From Rhodococcus aetherivorans (lineage in GTDB: Bacteria; Actinomycetota; Actinomycetes; Mycobacteriales; Mycobacteriaceae): a stretch of 53,720 nucleotides of DNA. The position numbers and the translations under genes are program-made. Location of the stretch: the NCBI RefSeq assembly GCF_011058165.1, contig NZ_JAALEG010000035.1, positions 1 through 53,720 on the forward strand, in the 5' to 3' direction. Of the stretch, positions 27,491 to 36,660 are shown one piece after another. How positions within the stretch are numbered: position 1 is the first letter of the stretch; the number at the start of each line of letters is the position of its first letter. The notes beneath the pieces are model-generated. The model was not told where the DNA came from. It searched no databases and saw only the letters and a program-made list of their open reading frames with translations.

Positions 27491-28394
27491 TGGGCGGACT
27501 GCTGGCGCTGGCGTTCACCGCCGGGATGCTCGCCCCGGTCAACCCGTGCGGATTCGCGCTGCTGCCCGCCTGGATCACCCACACCCTCGGCGACACCACC
27601 ACCGACGCGTTCCCGGTCCGCATGGCGCGCGCCCTGCGCGCCGGGACCGCGCTCACCCTCGGATTCGCGGGCACCCTCGCCGCGGCGGGCCTGGCCGTCA
27701 GCGCCGGCGCCCGCGCGCTCATCGCCGCGGCCCCCGCCTCGGCCTGGCCGTCGGCGCGGCGCTGGCGGTGCTCGGGCTGGTCATGCTCACCGGCCGTGGC
27801 CTTGGCCTGCGCCTGCCCCGCCGCGCTCAGCGCCCGCCCCGCGCATCGATGACCACCACCGGTATGGTGGCCGCCGGTGCCGGCTATGCGGCCGCGTCGC
27901 TGTCGTGCACCTTCGGGGTGCTGCTCGCCGTGATCGCCCAAGCCCAGGCCACCGCCGGATGGGCAGCGCTGCTGGTGGTGTTCGCCGTCTACGCCGCCGG
28001 GGCCGCGACGGTCTTGCTGCTGGTCAGCCTCGCCACCGCCGCGGCGGGCACCGCTGCCACCCGCTACCTCGCGGTGCTCGCCCGCCACGGCACCCGCATC
28101 ACCGCCGTCGTGCTCGTCGCTACCGGCGCCTACCTCGTCTGGTATTGGTGGCCCGCCGCTATCGGCAGTACCGGTGGTGCCGCGATGGGCTCCACCGCCT
28201 GGTCCGCCGCGGTGAGCATCTGGATTCAAAACCACACCGGCACGGTCATCATTCTCGCCGTGGCGGCCGTGGCCGCCACGCTTGCCGCCACCGTCGTTGC
28301 CCGCAACACCCGGGCCCGACACCGCGACGCCACCCCCGACAACGACTGCTGCGCCCCCGCACCCGCCACAATCGAGGAGAAACACGCGCGCTGA
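27490..28394 (+). pseudogene. CcdA-like membrane protein of mer operon, frameshifted
   Basis: The first frame reads LLALAFTAGMLAPVNPCGFA, the characteristic CcdA/DsbD first membrane helix with its Cys. It proceeds to ALIAAAP and then breaks. The second frame continues LGLAVGAALAVLGLVMLTG and AAGAGYAAASLSCTFGVLLA with the second redox Cys, and ends DNDCCAPAPATIEEKHAR with a Cys pair. The break is at the CCCCC run 27731-27735; one extra C makes a single 6-8-helix protein. CcdA-type proteins carry reducing equivalents across the membrane, which would fit recharging the upstream thioredoxin-like lipoprotein, or mercury uptake. It may be intact in reality. Confidence 0.75.
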
Positions 28395-28460
28395 CCGCGC
28401 CGACCGGTCGACTGCCGTACCCCTTCCAGAGCGATTCGATCGAGGAAAGGCACCGAGCAC

Positions 28461-29840
28461 ATGAGCGAACGCTACGACACCCTGGTACTCGGCGGCGGCA
28501 TGGCCGGCCTGCCGCTCGCGCTGCGCGCGGCCCGGCACGGCCGCGTCGCGTTCGTGGAGAAAGAACTGCTCGGCGGGACCTGCCTCAACCGCGGCTGCAT
28601 CCCCACCAAGACCATGATCGCCTCCGCCGCCGTGGCGCACCAGGCGCGCCGCGCCGCCGAATTCGGGGTCCGCCTACCCGGACCGGTCACCGTCGATTTG
28701 GCCGCCGTGGTCGACCGCAAGAACACCATCGTCGACTCCATCCGCGCGGGCTCCTACCGCACCGTCGAGAAATCAACGGACCTCGACTTCTACCACGCCA
28801 CAGGACATTTCACCGCACCCCGCACACTCACCGTCGACGGCACCGACCTGACCGCCGACCGGATCTTGCTGGTCACCGGCACCCGCAGCACCATCCCCGC
28901 CATCGACGGCCTCGACACCGTCCCCTACTTCACTTCCCGCACCCTGCTGGACCTCACCGACCTGCCCTCACATCTGCTCGTCGTCGGCGGAGGCTACGTC
29001 GGCTGCGAGTTCGCCCAAATGTTCCGGCGATTCGGCTCCGAGGTCACCCTCATCCAACGCGCCGACCGGCTGCTGCCCGGCGAGGACCCCGACATCTCCG
29101 CCGCCGTCAGAGAGGGCATGACCGCCGACGGCATCACCGTGCTCACCGGCACCACCTGCACCGCGGCCACCGGCACCACCGGGAACATCCGGCTCGGCTG
29201 CACCGGCAGCGAAGCCGACGACATCACCGGCAGCCACCTGCTGATCGCGACAGGACGCACCCCCAACAGCGACAATCTCGGCCTCGAGTACCTCGGTCTC
29301 GAACCCGACCCACAGGGCTTCCTCACCGTCGACGCCTCCCTGCGCACCGACGCCGAAAATGTTTGGGCGCTCGGCGATCTGCGCGGCGGGCCCATGTTCA
29401 CCCACACCGCCCGCGACGACGCCGACATCGTCTACCGCACCATATTCCGAAGCCAGGACCGCACCACAACCGGGCGCATCGTGCCTCACGCGGTGTTCAC
29501 CGACCCCGAAGTCGGCGCCGTCGGGCTCACCGAACCTGCCGCCCGCGCCGCCGGCTACGACGTCGTCGTCGGGCGCCAGGACTTCACCGGCGTCGTGAAA
29601 GCCCGCGCCATCGGCAACACCCGCGGCCTGGTCAAATTCGTCGCCGACGCCGCCACCGACCGTATCCTCGGCTGCCACATCGCCGGACCCGACGGCGGGA
29701 ACCTCGTTCACGAGGCCGTCATCGCCATGACCACCGGCGCCACCTACACCCAACTCGCCCAAGCCATCCACATCCACCCCACCCTCGCCGAAGCGGTCAA
29801 CACCGCCGCCGGCGGCGTCCACCGCGAAATCGGCGCATAG
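28461..29840 (+). CDS. MerA-like FAD-dependent disulfide reductase
   Basis: 459 aa. Motifs are the FAD site VLGGGMAGLPLALRAARHG, the redox disulfide GTCLNRGCIPTKTM near 38-51, the NAD(P) motif VVGGGYVGCEFAQMFRRFG near 175, and the C-terminal dimerisation base HIHPTLAEA near 435. It is paralogous to MerA at 24622 but lacks the C-terminal Cys pair, so it is probably not a standard mercuric reductase. It ends the unit of ArsR-type, MerT-like, lipoprotein and CcdA-like genes. It could reduce a thiol carrier for that relay, or act on low-molecular thiol-mercury. The substrate is unknown. Confidence 0.82.
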   Translation: MSERYDTLVLGGGMAGLPLALRAARHGRVAFVEKELLGGTCLNRGCIPTKTMIASAAVAHQARRAAEFGVRLPGPVTVDLAAVVDRKNTIVDSIRAGSYRTVEKSTDLDFYHATGHFTAPRTLTVDGTDLTADRILLVTGTRSTIPAIDGLDTVPYFTSRTLLDLTDLPSHLLVVGGGYVGCEFAQMFRRFGSEVTLIQRADRLLPGEDPDISAAVREGMTADGITVLTGTTCTAATGTTGNIRLGCTGSEADDITGSHLLIATGRTPNSDNLGLEYLGLEPDPQGFLTVDASLRTDAENVWALGDLRGGPMFTHTARDDADIVYRTIFRSQDRTTTGRIVPHAVFTDPEVGAVGLTEPAARAAGYDVVVGRQDFTGVVKARAIGNTRGLVKFVADAATDRILGCHIAGPDGGNLVHEAVIAMTTGATYTQLAQAIHIHPTLAEAVNTAAGGVHREIGA

Positions 29841-29894
29841 ACACCCCATGAGCATCGCCCGGTACTCGGGTGAGGCCATTTTCCGACTGCCACG

Positions 29895-29979
29895 GATAAC
29901 ACCCTGTTATCTGTAGCATCATGACATCCGGCCTGCGCCGACTCCGCTCCGGCGGTGCGCGACGCGGACCTGTTATCTG
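29895..29979. promoter_or_regulatory. Candidate TnpI recombination (resolution) site
   Basis: A core GATAACA-CCC-TGTTATC inverted repeat at 29895-29911 is followed by a further copy of CTGTTATCTG at 29970-29979 (first copy 29904-29913). A core inverted repeat with added direct repeats next to a tyrosine recombinase gene is the plan of the Tn4430 internal resolution site. It could also autoregulate the recombinase gene. Confidence 0.55.
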
Positions 29980-30007
29980 CGGCAAGCCCAGTGAGGGAGG
30001 TACCACC

Positions 30008-30958
30008 GTGCCGTCCGGGATCACCGTCCGCGCCGCCGGCGACAGCTTCCTCGACTCGATCGGCTCCCCGAACACCCGCCGCGCCTACGGCATCGCCGTC
30101 GACAAGACCACCGCCACGCTCGGCGAGACCCGGCGGCTGGCCGACGTCGCCGACGATGAGATCGGTGAAACCCTCGAAACCCTGTGGGGCTCCTCAGCAG
30201 TCAACACCTGGAACGCCCGCCGCGCCGCGGTCGCGTCGTGGCTGGCGTGGTGCCGCGAGCACGGCCACACCGCCCCGGCGGTCCCGGCCTGGGTGAAACG
30301 CTCCACTCCACCGGACTCCACCACCCCGGTGCACTCGCGCACCGCGATCGACCGGCTCATCGCCCGCCGCGACATCGACCTCCGGGAGAAGACGCTGTGG
30401 CGGATGCTCTACGAAACCTGCGCCCGCACCGAGGAACTGCTCCAGGTCAACATCGAGGACCTCGATCTGGCCGGGCGGTGTTGCCCGGTGAAGTCCAAGG
30501 GCGCCAAGCCCCGCACCCGCCGCCGCGGTGCCACCTACCACGAGTACGCGCACGAGCTCGTGTACTGGGACGCGGGCACCGCCCGGCTCCTGCCACGCCT
30601 CACCAAGGGCCGCACCCGCGGACCGCTGTTCGTCACCCACCGCCGACCGGGCCCCGGAAAGGCCGCCGCCGACCGGGACATCTGCCCCGACACCGGGCTG
30701 GCCCGGCTGTCCTACGGCCAGGCCCGCGCCGTGCTGGATGCCGCCACCGCGACGAATGGGCCCGGCACCGGTTGGGATCTGCACGAACTTCGGCATTCCG
30801 GCCTGACGCATCTCGGCGAGGCCGGTGCCAGCCTGGTGGAGCTGATGGCCAAGTCCCGCCACCGCAAACCCGAGAACCTACGCCGCTACTTCAAACCCTC
30901 ACCGGCAGCCATGCGCGGCATCACCAGCCTCATCGGCCCCGACCGCAGCCACCGATAG
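30008..30958 (+). CDS. tnpI: Tyrosine recombinase, TnpI-type cointegrate resolvase
   Basis: 316 aa from the GTG at 30008, chosen for its agggaggt ribosome site seven bases upstream. An in-frame ATG at 29921 would translate the putative resolution site. The N-terminal SAM-like domain is [20 protein letters not shown]. The catalytic domain has Arg in [32 protein letters not shown] (His-x-x-Arg), [13 protein letters not shown] (second His/Arg and nucleophile Tyr). It lies at the transposon end opposite tnpA. Most Tn3 elements use serine resolvases; a tyrosine enzyme is the Tn4430-like variant. Confidence 0.85.
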   Translation: MPSGITVRAAGDSFLDSIGSPNTRRAYGIAVDKTTATLGETRRLADVADDEIGETLETLWGSSAVNTWNARRAAVASWLAWCREHGHTAPAVPAWVKRSTPPDSTTPVHSRTAIDRLIARRDIDLREKTLWRMLYETCARTEELLQVNIEDLDLAGRCCPVKSKGAKPRTRRRGATYHEYAHELVYWDAGTARLLPRLTKGRTRGPLFVTHRRPGPGKAAADRDICPDTGLARLSYGQARAVLDAATATNGPGTGWDLHELRHSGLTHLGEAGASLVELMAKSRHRKPENLRRYFKPSPAAMRGITSLIGPDRSHR

Positions 30959-30985
30959 CGGCCACCAACAAGAGCGTCCGTCTAC

Positions 30986-31044
30986 CCGCTGACCAGGCAC
31001 TACGCGAACTTCGTTGTTTTTTGCGCCATTACTACCGTGACCCC
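30986..31044 (-). repeat. Right terminal inverted repeat of mer transposon
   Basis: Reverse complement of the left end over 59 bp with one mismatch. It ends gtgacccc, and GTTAG at 31045-31049 is the second copy of the target duplication. Confidence 0.93.
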
Positions 31045-31080
31045 GTTAGGACGGTTCACTTTCTCCCTTCCTCCTCGACG
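31045..31080 (-). pseudogene. Start of a gene cut by the mer transposon
   Basis: On the minus strand an aggaggaagggagaaa ribosome-site region precedes a GTG (31059-31057) and four more codons before the transposon end. The frame continues on the other side at 20265 for some distance but shortly runs antisense to the synthetase gene. I infer a further conjugation-operon gene whose body is lost or was already truncated. Confidence 0.35.
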
Positions 31081-31134
31081 CGAATCGTTCATCATGCCGT
31101 TGACAGGCACCTGGCCTATTGGACACGGCAGTCT

Positions 31135-31761
31135 CTAGGTCCGCACGTACCCCTCCACAACGTCGGACCACTCCCACACGTGACCGTCATACGAGACCGG
31201 CCCGAACTCGTCGTCGGGGTCGACCGGCTCGGCCTCGCCGGAGTCGATCAGGTCGACCATCCGAGCTGCGTCGATCACCGCACGCCCCGCCGCCGCGCTG
31301 CCCGAGTTCGGGAGCGAACCGGTCGCGGCGACTGCTGCCGCGATCGGGGTCGGACGCCCCGCGATGTCCGCCGCGATCCACTCACGCACCCCGTCGAACA
31401 GCGTGACCTGCACTGTCGGCGGTTCGCAGCGCCCGTCGAGGCAGTCGGCGAACTCGTCGGAGTTGGCTGCCAACCGCTGCAGGAGCGGCTGATAGACCTG
31501 GTAGTGCCAGCTTCCCGGCGACCACGAATGCACCTGGTCGTCGCCAAGTTGTTCGTAGGCGACCTTGTGTGCCGACATCGTCGCGGTCAGTTCCTCGACC
31601 ATCTTCGGGTGCCGATACCAGCAGCCCTTGATCCGGTCGGTGAGCCGGTAGCAGCCGCGAAACCACTCCACCCAGTCGATCAGCTCGTCCCACAACACTT
31701 GGGCTTGTTCCTGGTCGAGGTGCCGCCACGACAGCCGGCCCGGTGTGTACCCGCTGCTCAT
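31135..31761 (-). CDS. DUF4913-like conjugation-locus protein
   Basis: 208 aa from the ATG at 31761, which overlaps the TraD stop (ATGA). The segment LWDELIDWVEWFRGCYRLTD and CWYRHPKMVEELTA followed by SWHYQVYQPLLQRLA resembles the DUF4913 family of actinobacterial plasmid and phage proteins, of unknown function. The C-terminal part is Ala-rich then acidic. It is the last intact gene of the transfer operon before the transposon. Confidence 0.65.
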   Translation of the reverse strand: MSSGYTPGRLSWRHLDQEQAQVLWDELIDWVEWFRGCYRLTDRIKGCWYRHPKMVEELTATMSAHKVAYEQLGDDQVHSWSPGSWHYQVYQPLLQRLAANSDEFADCLDGRCEPPTVQVTLFDGVREWIAADIAGRPTPIAAAVAATGSLPNSGSAAAGRAVIDAARMVDLIDSGEAEPVDPDDEFGPVSYDGHVWEWSDVVEGYVRT

Positions 31762-33569
31762 CCGAGCACCGCTTCCCCGCTTGGGCATGACCAGGCCCAA
31801 GCGGGCAGCTCCCCCGTCTCGCAGACCCAGTTGTAGACCTCTTGAGAGTCGAGAACTCGCTTTTTCCAGTGCGGAATGTCCCACACCAGCGGTAGATGGA
31901 CCCGCGCCGGAGCCGCACCCCGGTAGATCATCAATGCCTGGTCAGCAGGCATTCCGCGAATCTCCGGGGCAGTCATCACCTTCGCCTGCCGAGGAGCCTG
32001 CGTCGGAGACCACCACTCTTCACGTTCACCGGTCAATCGGGAGATCTGCTCGAGCTCGTTCACATCACCGAGGCCGGGCAGGATGATCCGCACCGGCGAG
32101 TTCGTCGTGAACATCTTCCCCGCGCTCGGACCCCATCGCCGGATGTTCTGCTCCTGACCGTGGCAGAACGCCCAGATCGAGATCCCTCGCCCGGCGCTGT
32201 CGGATACCTTGTCGGGCAGATCCGGAATGGGCGCGACATTGTTGACCTCATCGAGAACGAACCGCACCGGAGGATCGATTCTCTCCTCTGGGTACTCCCG
32301 CGAAATCTCTTTGGCCAGGTAATACGCCTCCGCCGCCAACGCCGTGACGATCGGTGCGCTCGAGCCGTAGGAGCCTTCGGAGATCAGATACAGCGTCCCG
32401 CCGTCGCGAATGAGCTGCGCGAGGTTCACCGACTCGTCGGCGGTGACATTGACCGCCGCCATCAGCTTCGGCGAGGCGAGGGGATCGAGCAGCGTCGAGA
32501 CCGTCGACATCACATCGTCGACCGAATCCGATCCCGAGCCGCCGAGCTGCGAATACTCCACGCTCCACGTCGGCAGATCCCGATCCAGAATCTCCTTGAC
32601 CTTCGGCACCTGCCGCTGCATCGCCCAACGATAGAAGGTGGTCACATCCCCACCGGACACCGCCGCCGCATACAGACAGCACCGCAGGTACTTCGCTGCA
32701 TTTGTCGAGAAGTACCCACCATTCTTGGTATCCCCGAGGGGAACAGCCTGCACCAGCGCATCGGCACGCCGGATCGCCGTGTCCGGGTCATCGCAGCCGG
32801 CCAGCAGGGACCACCGCATCGGCGTCGGCCACCGCGTGATGGCCTCGGGGTCGAACACCTCGACCGGGCCGGACGCCAACCGTTGCCCGACCGTCGACCA
32901 CAGCAGATCAGGTTTGGTGGTCGTGGCCAGCACGAACCCGACCGACTCGACGATCCGCTGCCAGGCCAACCGCCAGCTCTTGCCCGATCCGGTCGGACCC
33001 TCGACCAGCGTGCCGTCCCGGTACTGAACGAACACCTCGGCATCTTTGCCATGCTCGCCGTAGAGCGCGCCGATCCGGGTCGCCACCTGGTGCGCGTCGA
33101 TCTTGCGGGCCGGAGTATCACCCAGGCTCGCCCGATTCGTCTTCGCTGCCTTCACTGCGCTCTTACGATCGAGGCCGCGCTGCCGCAGCTCCGCCCGGTC
33201 CGCAAACCCTTCCTGGCGCGTGCGCTGAGCGCGCTGACGTGCCGAAACCTTCCCGTCGATCACGAGCACGACGGCGATATAGACCAGCATCGCCACGATC
33301 AGGCACACCCACACCGCGACCGCCGAGCCCGGCCGCGAGTCCTCGGGCCAGCCCACCGTCGGATCGCCCGGCGTGAGCACCAACGCCCGCAACACCGACA
33401 ACGTGCCGTGCAGCCCTTCCGGGAACACCGGACCCGCCCCGGTCACCAGGCCGGCAACCGCGCCCCCGGCGTACACCGTCCACAGCACCCCAACGATCAC
33501 CACGACCACCGGGCCGGTACCGACCGGAATCACCGGCTGCGACGGCCGCTGCTGACCGCGCTCGCTCAC
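31758..33569 (-). CDS. traD: Type IV coupling protein, TraD/VirD4 family
   Basis: 603 aa. Two N-terminal membrane segments (about residues 15-38 and 68-92) precede a cytoplasmic ATPase. Walker A is VEGPTGSGKSWRLAW near 190, Walker B is RFVLDEVNNVAPIP near 430, with the TraM-recognition-like C-terminal half. Coupling proteins recruit the relaxase-DNA complex to the secretion channel and power transfer. It overlaps the VirB4 stop by four bases. Confidence 0.9.
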   Translation of the reverse strand: MSERGQQRPSQPVIPVGTGPVVVVIVGVLWTVYAGGAVAGLVTGAGPVFPEGLHGTLSVLRALVLTPGDPTVGWPEDSRPGSAVAVWVCLIVAMLVYIAVVLVIDGKVSARQRAQRTRQEGFADRAELRQRGLDRKSAVKAAKTNRASLGDTPARKIDAHQVATRIGALYGEHGKDAEVFVQYRDGTLVEGPTGSGKSWRLAWQRIVESVGFVLATTTKPDLLWSTVGQRLASGPVEVFDPEAITRWPTPMRWSLLAGCDDPDTAIRRADALVQAVPLGDTKNGGYFSTNAAKYLRCCLYAAAVSGGDVTTFYRWAMQRQVPKVKEILDRDLPTWSVEYSQLGGSGSDSVDDVMSTVSTLLDPLASPKLMAAVNVTADESVNLAQLIRDGGTLYLISEGSYGSSAPIVTALAAEAYYLAKEISREYPEERIDPPVRFVLDEVNNVAPIPDLPDKVSDSAGRGISIWAFCHGQEQNIRRWGPSAGKMFTTNSPVRIILPGLGDVNELEQISRLTGEREEWWSPTQAPRQAKVMTAPEIRGMPADQALMIYRGAAPARVHLPLVWDIPHWKKRVLDSQEVYNWVCETGELPAWAWSCPSGEAVLG

Positions 33570-35065
33570 TGCACCGCCCCCACCAGCTCGGCCAACTCCT
33601 CGGCATCGAGAGTGTCCGGGAGCCGGGTCTGCCCGACCAACGTGCTCGCCTCACCCCGAATGACCTCATCGGTGTCGGTGAGGACGATCTCGAGCGGGGA
33701 CCGCTCGTGCTTCATCAGTACCGGATCGGACTTGCCCATCACCACCAAGCACTGGCCTTTGTGCATCGACATCAGCAGATCCACGCAGTAGTCGGGCAAG
33801 TGGTACATGCGAACCGTCTGCTCGGCATCGTCGACCCGATCCTGCCCGTACAGGAACACGATCCCGGCTTCCTGCATCAACGCTCGAGCTGGAGAATCCG
33901 CAGGTAGATCGGCGATGTGGTGGAACGCCGAGACCGTGGACAGGCCCAGGCCGCGAGAGAGCTTCATGTTGTCGCGGAAAACCCTCCCGGTCGACCCTTC
34001 CGCGATGTGCCAGCCTTCCTCGACGATGAGAATGGTCTGCTTGTGCTCGGATGCGCGAGCCGCGAGAACATTCGACAGCCACGTGTTGATGACCGTCATC
34101 ACCACCCGCAACGCCGGTCCTTTATTGGGCAGTTCGGACACGTCGAAGTGCACGAGCGGATGGTCGAGCGCATGACGGACATCGGTCGAGGTCGGCTGAT
34201 CGACCAACCCGCGCAGATCCCCTTCGCAGAGCTGCCGCAGCGCCAGGCCCGGATCCCGGCCCCACCGGCACGCTTCCTTCTCCCACACCTCACCGAAGGT
34301 GGCCGTCGCTTCCTCCGGCGTCGACAGCAGTAGATCGGCGACATCACGCAGGATCGGCTCGGTGCCTTCGCTGCGGGCACGTTCGTTGACCAGTCTCAGC
34401 GCCAGGTTCAGCGCCGCGATCTCCGTCTGCACCAACGTCCGCTGCATAGTGTCCTCGAGTACCGCGGCAATCAGAACCTCTTGACCGGCCGGCACGATGC
34501 CACCAGAAGTGGTCACCGACGACGAAATCGCCGGGTCCATGATGTTCAACCGCGCACCGTCACCGCCGGTCTTGAACCTGATCGACGGCACCCCCAGCGA
34601 CTTGGCGAGCTCGGTGTACTCACCACCGCGATCACCCTGACGCTTCTTGTCGATCACCACGACCTGACGGCCGGCCGCGATCTGCCGCAGTCCCAGGGTG
34701 GTCTTGATCAGTGAGGACTTCGCCTTGCCGATGTCACCGACCACCGCGACGTTGATGTTCTCGATCTCACTTCCGTACAACGCGAACGGATCGGTGATGA
34801 CCAGCGCATTCGACATCAGGTTCCGCCCCGACACGAGTCCTTCGTGCCGCACGTTCTTGCGGGTGGTCGCCAGATTCAGTGCTTCGGCCTGCCGGGTCGT
34901 CGACCACACTCCTTCCGGGCGTGGCTCGTACCAGCCCCACCGGTCGAGCCACTTGTTGCGATTCGGCGGACGCCGGCGAGGAACCACCGGCGTGTCCGCC
35001 TGATCCACCTCCGGAGCGGTCGGCGCAGGCGCAGTGCCCTTTTTGCGGCTGCGTAGTGACGGCAT
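33566..35065 (-). CDS. virB4: VirB4-like T4SS ATPase
   Basis: 499 aa from the ATG at 35065, overlapping the upstream stop as TGATG. The P-loop is degenerate: VVGDIGKAKSSLIKT, with Ala in place of the last Gly before Lys. Walker B is TILIVEEGWHIAEGS near 345. A following SRGLGLSTVSAFHH and LYGQDRVDDAEQT region fits the RecA fold of VirB4/TraC. The N-terminal half of a usual VirB4 is missing here and appears to be encoded by the next gene upstream, a split typical of actinobacterial systems. Confidence 0.85.
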   Translation of the reverse strand: MPSLRSRKKGTAPAPTAPEVDQADTPVVPRRRPPNRNKWLDRWGWYEPRPEGVWSTTRQAEALNLATTRKNVRHEGLVSGRNLMSNALVITDPFALYGSEIENINVAVVGDIGKAKSSLIKTTLGLRQIAAGRQVVVIDKKRQGDRGGEYTELAKSLGVPSIRFKTGGDGARLNIMDPAISSSVTTSGGIVPAGQEVLIAAVLEDTMQRTLVQTEIAALNLALRLVNERARSEGTEPILRDVADLLLSTPEEATATFGEVWEKEACRWGRDPGLALRQLCEGDLRGLVDQPTSTDVRHALDHPLVHFDVSELPNKGPALRVVMTVINTWLSNVLAARASEHKQTILIVEEGWHIAEGSTGRVFRDNMKLSRGLGLSTVSAFHHIADLPADSPARALMQEAGIVFLYGQDRVDDAEQTVRMYHLPDYCVDLLMSMHKGQCLVVMGKSDPVLMKHERSPLEIVLTDTDEVIRGEASTLVGQTRLPDTLDAEELAELVGAVQ

Positions 35066-36660
35066 CAGACCCCCTTGGCCCGGGTGTACTTGGTGGCCGC
35101 GAGTCCGCGGCCGAGCGGCAGGGTGAGGAATTGGGCGACGTCGTGGCTGTCGTCGAACCAGGTGAACTCTTTGATGGCGGCTTGGTCGGCGGCCTGCTCG
35201 AGCCGCGCACACGCCCGCATCACCGCATCCTCATCCGGTGCGGTGACCGACACCGCCATCGACCAGATCACCCCGTGGTGCCCCGATCCCGGCTTGAGGT
35301 CTTCGCGGCGACGCAGCGACGCCGACGCCATGACCTCCGACGCGCCATCGGTGACCTGGCCCTTCTTTCGCTCCTTGTACTGGCGCGCTGCATCCTCGGT
35401 CGCGTCCTTGCGTGCCACCTGACGCGCTTTGACCGCATCGACGAAATCCATCCGCACCTTCACCGTGCGGATCGTCGGCTGGGCCGGAATCCCTTCGATG
35501 GGATCACCGGGGTCCGGGTCGACCCCGGTCAGCAGCGGCGAGAGCCACTCGGCGTGCAGCGGGATCGGTTCGATCGAGCCGGGGCGGATCAACCCGACTC
35601 GGGTATCCCATCGGTCCGACACCCGCGCCGACAGGTCCCCGCCGACATACGACGGCCAGCAGTTGCCCCAGCTCGCGCCACGGTGGGCATCGAGCGCATA
35701 GGACGGATCGAGCATCGAGCGGAACACCGCACAGGCGCGCTGTTGGCCGAGCACCTGCACCTGCCCGAGACGAGCCGAGGTCAGCGCGCCGACCGCCCGC
35801 ATGGTCTCCTCGACGATGACCTGGCCGATACCGGCCCTCACCTCTACGCCCTTACGCTTGGCGACCGCTCCGGCCGCCGACAACAACTCGACCGACTTCG
35901 GGAAGATCAGCGTGGCGTAGCAGCGATGCTCTTCCGACTCCGGGGCCAGACCGTCGATGAGCTGGCCGTAGGACTCGACCGCGGGCATCACCCGGGCTGC
36001 ATTCGGGTTCGCACGCACCACCGATTCCATCCACGCCACGTGCGGAGTCAGATCGGCCGGCACCGACCGGTGCACCATCTCCAGACCCCGAAGCAGCGAG
36101 GATCGGCGCGCGAACGAGGCCAGCGTGCGCGAGAACGCCTGCGAGGTCACCGCCCATTCCTCCGCGCCGCGCAATCCTTCGGCGAGCCCTTGAATCGACA
36201 GCACCACCGAGTAGTAGTTGTTGTCACCAGGCGTCCGGTGCTCGAGGATGAACATGTCATCGAGACCTGTATCGGTCAGATCCAGCGGAGCGGCATCCCC
36301 GAGCGGCACCGGGAACTCCCAGCCCGGATCGGCCCCGAGCACCCCGTACAACTCACCACCGGGTGCCCGATAGACGTGCTCACCGCGCCTGCGCCGCCGC
36401 CGATCCCGGATCCGGTGTAGCTTCTCCCCCGCCCAAGACCGGCGGCCGCCCATGTCGGTGGTCGCCCACAGCGTGCCGCCCACCACCGCGAGGACACCGG
36501 CCAGTGTCCAGATCGTCGAGCCGAAGAAGACGAACAGGAACATCGAGACCATCAGCGCCGCTGCATAGGCGAACAGCACCGGTTCGGGAACGGGGATCAG
36601 TCCTCGGCGAGCGATTTCCGACCCGAGGATCGAGGTGCGCTGCTCACTGTCGCTCATCAC
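35065..36660 (-). CDS. SCO6880-family T4SS protein (PrgI/VirB3-VirB4 N-terminal-like)
   Basis: 531 aa. Two N-terminal membrane helices (about residues 25-65, LFAYAAALMVSMFLFVFFGS) precede a large cytoplasmic domain. It has the layout of SCO6880 proteins, which combine a PrgI/VirB3-like anchor with a VirB4 N-terminal-like region. It has no P-loop. It is translationally coupled to the VirB4 ATPase on one side and overlaps the VirB6-like gene on the other, consistent with a membrane complex. Confidence 0.8.
   Translation of the reverse strand: MMSDSEQRTSILGSEIARRGLIPVPEPVLFAYAAALMVSMFLFVFFGSTIWTLAGVLAVVGGTLWATTDMGGRRSWAGEKLHRIRDRRRRRRGEHVYRAPGGELYGVLGADPGWEFPVPLGDAAPLDLTDTGLDDMFILEHRTPGDNNYYSVVLSIQGLAEGLRGAEEWAVTSQAFSRTLASFARRSSLLRGLEMVHRSVPADLTPHVAWMESVVRANPNAARVMPAVESYGQLIDGLAPESEEHRCYATLIFPKSVELLSAAGAVAKRKGVEVRAGIGQVIVEETMRAVGALTSARLGQVQVLGQQRACAVFRSMLDPSYALDAHRGASWGNCWPSYVGGDLSARVSDRWDTRVGLIRPGSIEPIPLHAEWLSPLLTGVDPDPGDPIEGIPAQPTIRTVKVRMDFVDAVKARQVARKDATEDAARQYKERKKGQVTDGASEVMASASLRRREDLKPGSGHHGVIWSMAVSVTAPDEDAVMRACARLEQAADQAAIKEFTWFDDSHDVAQFLTLPLGRGLAATKYTRAKGV

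Larger units (their letters stand above)
20271..31044. mobile_element. Tn3-family mercury-resistance transposon, complete
   Basis: A 10,774-bp unit bounded by 59-bp terminal inverted repeats differing at one base (seventh position, C or A). GTTAG is directly repeated just outside (20266-20270 and 31045-31049), the 5-bp duplication typical of Tn3. It contains tnpA at one end, a TnpI-type recombinase with a candidate resolution site at the other, and a mer operon between. Intact ends and duplication show arrival by transposition as a single unit. Confidence 0.93.

Noticed and set aside
27905-29851. 648-codon plus-strand frame over the CcdA-like and flavoprotein genes
   Set aside because: Composition is almost all Arg, His and Pro; the flavoprotein in another frame has all expected motifs.
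33566-35065. Inactive VirB4 because of the altered P-loop
   Set aside because: The GDIGKAKSS variant keeps the Lys and Ser that bind nucleotide, and I recall similar forms in actinobacterial plasmids, so loss of activity is not supported.
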